Below are positions 5,368 through 8,838 of a DNA stretch of 8,838 nucleotides, piece by piece. Made by a program: the position numbers and the translations under genes. Source of the stretch: SAR324 cluster bacterium (GTDB lineage Bacteria; SAR324; XYD2-FULL-50-16); contig NVSR01000085.1 in the NCBI GenBank assembly GCA_002401295.1, positions 1 to 8,838 on the forward strand, given 5' to 3'. How positions within the stretch are numbered: position 1 is the stretch's first letter; each line of letters begins with the position of its first letter. The notes beneath the pieces were generated by a model. That model did no database searches and had not been told where the DNA came from. It worked only from the letters and a program-made list of their open reading frames with translations.

Positions 5368-6378
5368 TCATTGACACGTTCCGTCTTTCCCAATAAGAAT
5401 TTCTCTTGCATCATGGATATCTATTAGTACCGCATCCTCTTCTGCCAAATATTTTTCTCGGAGTTTACGCATATGCTTCTTGATCAAATTTTTATCAGCC
5501 TCAGACAATTTTCTCCCGTTAATCGTTTTTAGCCTATGGCAAAGAGTAATAACTGTTTTTTCTTCTATCTTTTCATTTTTTAAAACCCGGTGAGGAGATT
5601 CATCGGGAATATGCCATAGTCCCCCAAAATTTACACCTCCCCTTGACCCTAAATAAATATCAATTATATCAGTACCAGGAGGTATTTCTTCCCAATCTTC
5701 ATAACAATCCAACTCATCACTTTTTTCTATAGATAGTGATTTTTTTATCTCTTCTAACCCCTCATTGGCTAACTGAGAACGCTCTCCAGTAAAATATAAA
5801 GCTAATTTTATCCCACGATCTTTAAAGTCCTCTGGATCATTGAACAGGGCTTGAAGAAGGCTCTCTTTCACTTTTCCTGATCGGTTTACACGACTCTTTC
5901 TTCTTAATTTCCATCTTAACGAAGCCTCCTCAAGTACTTCAGAATTTATGTCTTCTGATTGCTGCCATAAACCATCAAACCATACTTCCAACTGGTTTAG
6001 AACAGATCTATCTTCAGTTAATAAATTTGCTTCAAACCATCCCTTTGAGCCTTTTCCCTCAAAATTTAGTCCATTAGCAGAGGCATTTGAGGAACCAACG
6101 ATTCCCCTATTTTTCGTCCAATAAACCTTCGCATGAAGTTGAGGGTGATGCCTAAGATCAACCTTTTCATTTTCTTGCAATGTCTTAATAACACTGGGAT
6201 TAGTAGCTCCACTTAGGAGGTTACAGATTATCTTAATTTCGTCTGGGCTATCATTGATTTCTAGTGAATCTATAGACCCATCTCCCCAAAATGCTACAGC
6301 AAACTTTAAACTAGTAGAGTTCTGTGTTAATTCTCTAATTTCTTTTGCCGTCTCCCTTTCTGTTAACAACTTCAACAT
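5368..6378 (-). CDS. Phospholipase D-fold protein, nuclease-like
   Basis: The 336-residue protein has one PLD-type half-site: HAK (His82, Lys84), then GSSNAS (Ser97, Asn98), then Glu116 in WFEANLL. This H-X-K ... G-S-X-N ... E arrangement is that of stand-alone bacterial PLD proteins. Members include nucleases and restriction-type enzymes that dimerise to complete the active site. The N-terminal 70 residues (FAVAFWGDGSI, IKIICNLLSGATN) match the first part of that fold. Residues 155-170 are very basic (WKLRRKSRVNRSGKVK). The C-terminal 160 residues are not recognised. There is no signal peptide. The tandem repeat at 6418-6453 begins only 40 bases upstream of the ATG, so the native promoter may have been displaced. 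DNA cleavage is plausible but inferred; phospholipase activity is unlikely. Confidence 0.78.
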   Translation of the reverse strand: MLKLLTERETAKEIRELTQNSTSLKFAVAFWGDGSIDSLEINDSPDEIKIICNLLSGATNPSVIKTLQENEKVDLRHHPQLHAKVYWTKNRGIVGSSNASANGLNFEGKGSKGWFEANLLTEDRSVLNQLEVWFDGLWQQSEDINSEVLEEASLRWKLRRKSRVNRSGKVKESLLQALFNDPEDFKDRGIKLALYFTGERSQLANEGLEEIKKSLSIEKSDELDCYEDWEEIPPGTDIIDIYLGSRGGVNFGGLWHIPDESPHRVLKNEKIEEKTVITLCHRLKTINGRKLSEADKNLIKKHMRKLREKYLAEEDAVLIDIHDAREILIGKDGTCQ

Positions 6379-6417
6379 ATAAATCCATCATTGATTATTA
6401 AGTAGGAGGTCACCCTT

Positions 6418-6453
6418 TAGGAATCAGAGGACACGTAGGAATCAGAGGACACG
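6418..6453. repeat. 18-bp unit repeated twice in tandem
   Basis: taggaatcagaggacacg occurs twice without a gap (6418-6435, 6436-6453) and runs directly into the hairpin GTGACTTAA-TTGCA-TTAAGTCAC. The unit shares the T(A/G)GGAAT core and the final cg with the 15-bp unit at 141-170. Both are doubled and both are followed by a palindrome, which suggests related element ends. Confidence 0.9.
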
Positions 6454-6475
6454 TGACTTAATTGCATTAAGTCAC
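6453..6475. repeat. Perfect 9-bp hairpin after the tandem repeat
   Basis: GTGACTTAA (6453-6461) pairs with TTAAGTCAC (6467-6475) around a 5-base loop. No T-run follows on either side, so it is more likely an element end than a terminator. Confidence 0.8.
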
Positions 6476-6482
6476 CCAGCAT

Positions 6483-6503
6483 AAGCTGGCTTGAAACCAG
6501 CTT
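6483..6503. repeat. 7-bp hairpin AAGCTGG/CCAGCTT
   Basis: AAGCTGG (6483-6489) and CCAGCTT (6497-6503) form a perfect stem with a 7-base loop. It lies between the palindromic repeat and the miniature element, has no U-tract, and has no clear role. Confidence 0.6.
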
Positions 6504-6557
6504 CCACAAGCCGATTCCGTACAGCATCAAACTACTCAAGAGTGGTAAGTTCTCCTG

Positions 6558-6652
6558 TGTCATCCTGAGCGAACGCGAAGGATCTTTTTGAAAATCAGTT
6601 TATTAAAAGATCTATCCTTCTTACTATTCACAATTCAGTGATCGAGATGACA
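6558..6652. mobile_element. Miniature inverted-repeat element with TGTCATCCTGAGCG motif
   Basis: The left side reads tgtcatcctgagcg then gcgaaggatcttttt. The right side reads aaaagatctatccttc then ends gagatgaca. The two halves are imperfect inverted repeats of each other with TGTCATC/GATGACA ends. The left motif is a widely dispersed intergenic repeat in many bacterial genomes. At 95 bases it has no coding capacity and must rely on a transposase elsewhere, or be an old fossil. Confidence 0.65.
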
Positions 6653-6703
6653 AGTCGCCGTTTATAATTTCAGTTAATTGGAAGAACTTACAATTATCGA
6701 GAA

Positions 6704-6742
6704 ACTATAAAGACCCTCAAAGCATTTGATGATCTTTATAGT
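6704..6742. repeat. 10-bp perfect inverted repeat ACTATAAAGA/TCTTTATAGT
   Basis: The arms are 6704-6713 and 6733-6742 with a 19-base spacer. They may form a cruciform or mark an operator or an element edge. No gene starts within 250 bases. Confidence 0.6.
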
Positions 6743-6896
6743 CCGTCATTGGCATACCATGCCACTGATAATGTGGGAAGAGTTTAACTACTTTTTGCAG
6801 TTTGACTCCATTGATGGCATGAATTTTTTACCCACACTATTGCTCACATTTGTTGAGGTTAATGCAAGTTCTGTTTTATAATTTAAAGGTTGATTG

Positions 6897-6937
6897 CCGA
6901 TGGATGTTTGGTTAAAAACCACATCACCATCCATCGG
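6897..6937. repeat. Nested hairpin CCGATGGATG/CATCCATCGG
   Basis: The outer arms (6897-6906, 6928-6937) are perfect over 10 bp. An inner GGTT-AAA-AACC (6910-6920) can pair inside. A further partial copy, accgatggtgg, lies at 6965-6975. There is no adjacent T-run, so it resembles a REP-type hairpin and not a terminator. Confidence 0.6.
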
Positions 6938-7311
6938 TGCAGTACTGATTTAAACCTAGTTTTTACCGATGGTGGCGGAGAAATTTCTTTCCTTGCTCTT
7001 TTCTAATTTTGAGGGATTGAAGTTCGCTACAGGAATTACCAATTGTTGGAAGCAACAAAACAAGAGACACAAGCCACCCTGATTTTTGAGAAGATTAACA
7101 GGGATAAAGCTCTCTTTCTACGGATTGCCTGCACCTTACCGCAGTTCGATCCGGAATCTTTCGAGCATTATGAAGTCAACCGGATCGTTGCCATTCGGGA
7201 CAAAGAAAAGACATTGCGGGTTTCACCGCTCAAACAAGGCTCCACTGCGGCGGCCTGCAAACAAATCGGAAAAAGTTTGAGGGAGCTGCAAGGCAACATG
7301 ACCGGCGCGCT

Positions 7312-7504
7312 GCAGGATCAATACATGCGCGATGAGAATCTTTTTATTATTGAAAAAGTTTGCTCTTCAACTGGCAGCAGGAGTTAGAGAAATTCGCCCC
7401 TCAACTGACGGTTTATACTTATTCTCAAGAGCAGCAAGATCTGGAGAGAGCAAATGAACACCACATTATCCTAACCACTTATGGATTAATCCGGCGGCGT
7501 ATTC
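7312..7504 (+). repeat. Duplicated SNF2 segment, copy 1 (copy 2 at 8528-8718)
   Basis: The segment from gcaggatcaatac to gtattc is repeated at 8528-8718 with roughly 14 substitutions and a 2-base length difference, at aaaaagttt (here) versus aaagggt (there). Both copies contain the same joint between the N-terminal region (DENLFIIE) and LFNWQQELEKF, so the deletion that removed Walker A came before the duplication. Confidence 0.9.
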
Positions 7505-7540
7505 AGCATTTCAAAGAGCAGAGTTTTCACTGTGTGATTC

Positions 7541-7569
7541 TGTCGGTTAACGGGAGCTACCGTGGATCG
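7541..7569 (+). repeat. 29-bp direct repeat shared with 3913-3941
   Basis: Identical to 3913-3941. Here it continues naturally into REAEVAKFQ of the helicase domain, whereas at 3941 it is joined to the motif VI piece. Confidence 0.9.
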
Positions 7570-7730
7570 GGAGGCGGAAGTGGCAAAATTCCAGGAAGAC
7601 CCGCAGTGCAAAGTTTTTCTGATGACCTTAAAAGCCGGGGGTATGGGCTTGAATTTGACGGCAGCGGATACCATCTTTATTTTTGATCCCTGGTGGAATC
7701 AGTTCGAGGCAGGATTCCAGATACGCTGCC

Positions 7731-7991
7731 TTAACTAAACTCTTTGTAGATTTCCCGTCGATGACCAACTCGGACAACAAGAACAATCAGTTCCCCATCC
7801 AGTATTTCGTAAATTATCCGGTATTCTTTGAATCGAACGCGATAGTACACCTGCTTTTTACTACCTTTCAATTTCTTTACACCCTCAGGACGAGGGTTTT
7901 CCATTAGGCTATCAATACAATCAACAATTTCTCGGACAAGTGTTTTGGAGCGTAGCTTCTTCAAAAATCGCTCAACAGCGGGTTTGTACAA
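7731..7991 (-). CDS. RelE/ParE-family toxin with a nonsense codon at codon 4 of the native frame
   Basis: The reading YKPAVERFLKKL, LKGSKKQVYYRVRFKEYRI and VLVVRVGHRREIY is a RelE/ParE toxin, a small ribosome-dependent mRNA interferase or gyrase inhibitor. It lies just downstream of its antitoxin. The native start is probably ATG 8006-8004, four bases after the antitoxin stop, reading MPY-stop-ILYKPAV. The TAA at 7997-7995 stands where relatives have Lys (MPYKIL), so a single AAA to TAA change would explain it. The coordinates given are the remaining open frame, which could start only at TTG 7991 (86 residues). That restart keeps every conserved core residue, so a weakly made toxin is possible, but I favour an inactivated gene. 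The rest of the frame shows no damage, so the mutation is probably recent. Confidence 0.85.
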   Translation of the reverse strand: MYKPAVERFLKKLRSKTLVREIVDCIDSLMENPRPEGVKKLKGSKKQVYYRVRFKEYRIIYEILDGELIVLVVRVGHRREIYKEFS

Positions 7992-8010
7992 AATTTAATA
8001 AGGCATAGTA

Positions 8011-8256
8011 CTACAAACCTAGCTTTCTTTTCAGATCGACACTGGACATCCTTCCTTTTTCCAACGCAGCTTTGTCGGCTTCCCTGATATCAATTTGATC
8101 TTCCATTCTCTCCAGAAACTCAGCCTCTTCAACAGAAACCAGAACTGCTGCAGGCTTACCATGCCTTGTAATAGAGATACGTTTTCCCAAATAAGAAACC
8201 TGATTGACCAAATCCGTTAAAGAACTTTGGGCTTCGGTGAGTGAAACTTGTTCCAT
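8011..8256 (-). CDS. Phd/YefM-family antitoxin
   Basis: An 81-residue antitoxin beginning MEQVSLTEAQSSL. Residues 1-50 form the dimerising DNA-binding Phd fold (LGKRISITRHGKPAAVLVS is the typical strand pair) and the charged C-terminal tail (ADKAALEKGRMSSVDLKRK) would wrap the toxin. It is upstream of the RelE-type toxin, four bases from the toxin's native ATG, so one transcript is expected. A palindromic operator over the promoter at 8291-8319 fits autorepression. The start ATG 8256-8254 is preceded by a weak GGA. Residues 1-42 are duplicated at the start of the window. With the toxin probably dead, the antitoxin may persist as an orphan. Confidence 0.9.
   Translation of the reverse strand: MEQVSLTEAQSSLTDLVNQVSYLGKRISITRHGKPAAVLVSVEEAEFLERMEDQIDIREADKAALEKGRMSSVDLKRKLGL
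8129..8256 (-). repeat. Antitoxin 5' segment duplicated at 1-128
   Basis: 127 of 128 bases match the start of the window, in the same orientation. The match ends at the start codon on the upstream side and runs out of the window on the other, so the true repeat is probably longer. Confidence 0.95.
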
Positions 8257-8290
8257 TAAGTATCCATGAGAAAATGTTTAAAAAGCTTAA

Positions 8291-8319
8291 AATATGTACA
8301 GATTGTGCAAACTATACAA
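8291..8319 (-). promoter_or_regulatory. Antitoxin promoter overlapping a YefM-type operator dyad
   Basis: The 24 bases at 8295-8318 form a dyad with 9 of 12 pairs matching (TGTAnAGnTTG on one side). The right-hand side in minus-strand reading holds a TGTACA core, the hexamer known from YefM operators. On the minus strand TTGTAT (8319-8314) and CATATT (8296-8291) are 17 bases apart and could be the -35 and -10 boxes, so a bound antitoxin would block RNA polymerase. The predicted leader is about 28 bases. Confidence 0.5.
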
Positions 8320-8375
8320 AATCAAATCAAGGGTTAATTGTTTTAAAAAGCGCTGTATCATATAGGTCTGCTTCA

Positions 8376-8387
8376 CAATGCGCATTG
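8376..8387. repeat. 12-bp perfect palindrome CAATGCGCATTG
   Basis: Perfect dyad in the gene-free stretch between the antitoxin promoter and the SNF2 fragment. The remaining bases up to 8527 contain an imperfect inverted repeat (AGAGTT/AACTCT around 8459-8486) but no gene that I can support. Confidence 0.45.
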
Positions 8388-8527
8388 ACTGGATGCACCC
8401 CCCTTTAGGACTTGTAATGCCAAGAGCAAATCGTTTTTTCCTCTCCACCCACTGGAAAAAGAGTTACCGATTGCTTTTTTCAACTCTCTTTTGTGGAGGA
8501 ATGAGCCTATCTGATTCTTGTTGATCA

Positions 8528-8718
8528 GCAGGATCAATACGTGTGCGATGAGAATCTTTTTATTATTGAAAGGGTGCTCTTCAACTGGCAGCAGGAGTTA
8601 GAGAAATTCGCCCCTCAACTCCAGGTTTATACTTATTATCAAGAGCAGCAAGATCTGGAGGAAGCAAATGAACACGACATTATCCTAAGCACTTATGGAT
8701 TAATCCAGCGGTGTATTC
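8528..8718 (+). pseudogene. SNF2-family helicase fragment, truncated by an insertion sequence
   Basis: Third SNF2 piece: DENLFIIERVLFNWQQELEK, FAPQLQVYTY, then IILSTYGLIQR, in one open frame where the 7312-7504 copy is frameshifted. It starts abruptly at 8528 after unrelated sequence and stops matching at 8718, where an insertion sequence end begins. The open frame then runs into the element and stops at 8733-8735. A 64-residue peptide is possible but has no catalytic motif. Confidence 0.85.
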
Positions 8719-8838
8719 CCTATATGTCAGGGTAATTGTCGTGTCACCTGATTGACTGTTAATGTAAATTTTGGGGTGACAGGATGAGTGATGAGAGGAT
8801 ATTCCAAAGAGAGAAAAGAGGCAGTACTTCAGAAGATG
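8718..8838 (+). mobile_element. Left end of an insertion sequence (partial)
   Basis: Homology to the other SNF2 copy ends at 8718 and a new sequence starts with CCCTATATGTCAGGG, carrying a TGTC..-type end. It leads through a TGTCACC/GGTGACA inverted repeat (8742-8748, 8775-8781) into a transposase start at 8791. The rest lies beyond the window. The exact terminus, near 8718-8725, needs the right end or an empty site to fix it. Confidence 0.65.
8791..8838 (+). CDS. Transposase N-terminus (helix-turn-helix, IS3-type OrfA-like), partial
   Basis: The reading MRGYSKERKEAVLQKM matches the first helix of small helix-turn-helix transposase subunits (YS-ERKEAVL-K). The ATG at 8791 is preceded at 6 bases by AGGA, and an in-frame TGA at 8785 rules out a longer start apart from GTG 8788. 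Only 16 codons are visible, so the family call (IS3-like) is tentative. Confidence 0.65.
   Translation, partial: MRGYSKERKEAVLQKM

Larger units (their letters stand above)
6379..7012. other. Gene-free stretch filled with repeats and hairpins
   Basis: No credible coding frame is found on either strand over about 630 bases. It holds, in order, an 18-bp tandem repeat, two hairpins, a miniature element with the common TGTCATCCTGAGCG motif, a 10-bp inverted repeat, a small dyad TGGCAT-ACC-ATGCCA (6750-6764), and a 10-bp perfect inverted repeat around a second hairpin (6897-6937). It separates the AT-rich PLD/RNase H group from the SNF2/RelE region. Confidence 0.7.
7013..7738 (+). pseudogene. SNF2-family helicase remnant: N-terminus, motif Ia-II region, motif V region
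   Basis: Three pieces of one SNF2 ATPase are joined in two frames. First, 7013-7357 encodes the N-terminal region of a large SNF2 protein (ATLIFEKINRDKALFLRIA, HYEVNRIVAI, DENLFIIEK). Second, 7363-7540 in another frame begins LFNWQQELEKFAPQL and runs through IILTTYGLIRR to FHCVIL, where motif II (DE..) should follow. Third, from 7541 in the first frame, it reads CRLTGATVDRE..CKVFLMTLKAGGMGLNL and FDPWWNQF, containing motif V. Walker A, the rest of motif II, motif III and motif VI are missing. It ends at TAA 7736, eight bases into the convergent RelE gene. Two joints with frame changes show it is dead. Its GC content is visibly higher than in the 4200-6400 genes. Confidence 0.88.

Noticed and set aside
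7086..7280. Alternative plus-strand frame of 64 codons
   Set aside because: It overlaps the N-terminal SNF2 piece out of frame and matches nothing.
7683..7907. Plus-strand frame of 74 codons
   Set aside because: It is antisense to the RelE toxin, whose conserved motifs are clear.
3913..8718. CRISPR or diversity-generating repeat array as an explanation for the repeated SNF2 segments
   Set aside because: The repeats are few, unevenly spaced and part of recognisable helicase coding sequence; no reverse transcriptase or adenine-biased variation is seen.

Overview
The window is an accessory, repeat-rich and partly decayed stretch of a bacterial chromosome, probably proteobacterial. The evidence is toxin-antitoxin families typical of that group, an IS transposase start of a common proteobacterial type, sigma70-like promoters, and short hairpin-ended repeats. 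I cannot name the species. No rRNA, tRNA or CRISPR is visible.

Layout. Positions 1-128 hold the 5' part of a Phd/YefM antitoxin gene (minus strand). It is a near-identical copy of the one at 8129-8256, and its upstream side is cut off immediately by a 141-430 hairpin-ended repeat element. Next on the minus strand is a complete MntA-HepT toxin-antitoxin pair (462-1269). A dead HigA-like XRE remnant (1397-1579, plus strand) follows. Then come an acid-sphingomyelinase-like metallophosphoesterase with a good promoter (1595-2863) and a chimeric GNAT gene whose N-terminus comes from an unrelated small protein (2959-3459).

The 3719-4131 region is a wreck of an SNF2 helicase gene. Three AT-rich minus-strand genes follow: a small orphan (4239-4592), a divergent RNase H-fold protein with all four acidic residues (4727-5290), and a phospholipase-D-fold nuclease-like protein (5368-6378). 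These could be a small defence-type island. About 630 bases without genes follow, full of tandem repeats, hairpins and a miniature element (6379-7012).

The right end has two more SNF2 fragments (7013-7738 and 8528-8718) flanking a RelE-Phd toxin-antitoxin pair (7731-8256). Its toxin carries a stop codon at codon 4. The window ends in the start of an insertion sequence that interrupts the last SNF2 fragment.

How it fits together. Two toxin-antitoxin systems (MntA-HepT and Phd-RelE) and one antitoxin remnant lie among mobile and decayed DNA. The SNF2 fragments are the most unusual part. They are different, partly complementary pieces of the same type of gene, and they share internal deletion junctions, so an already deleted gene was copied again. 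The least described intact candidate system is the RNase H-like, PLD-like and small-orphan trio.
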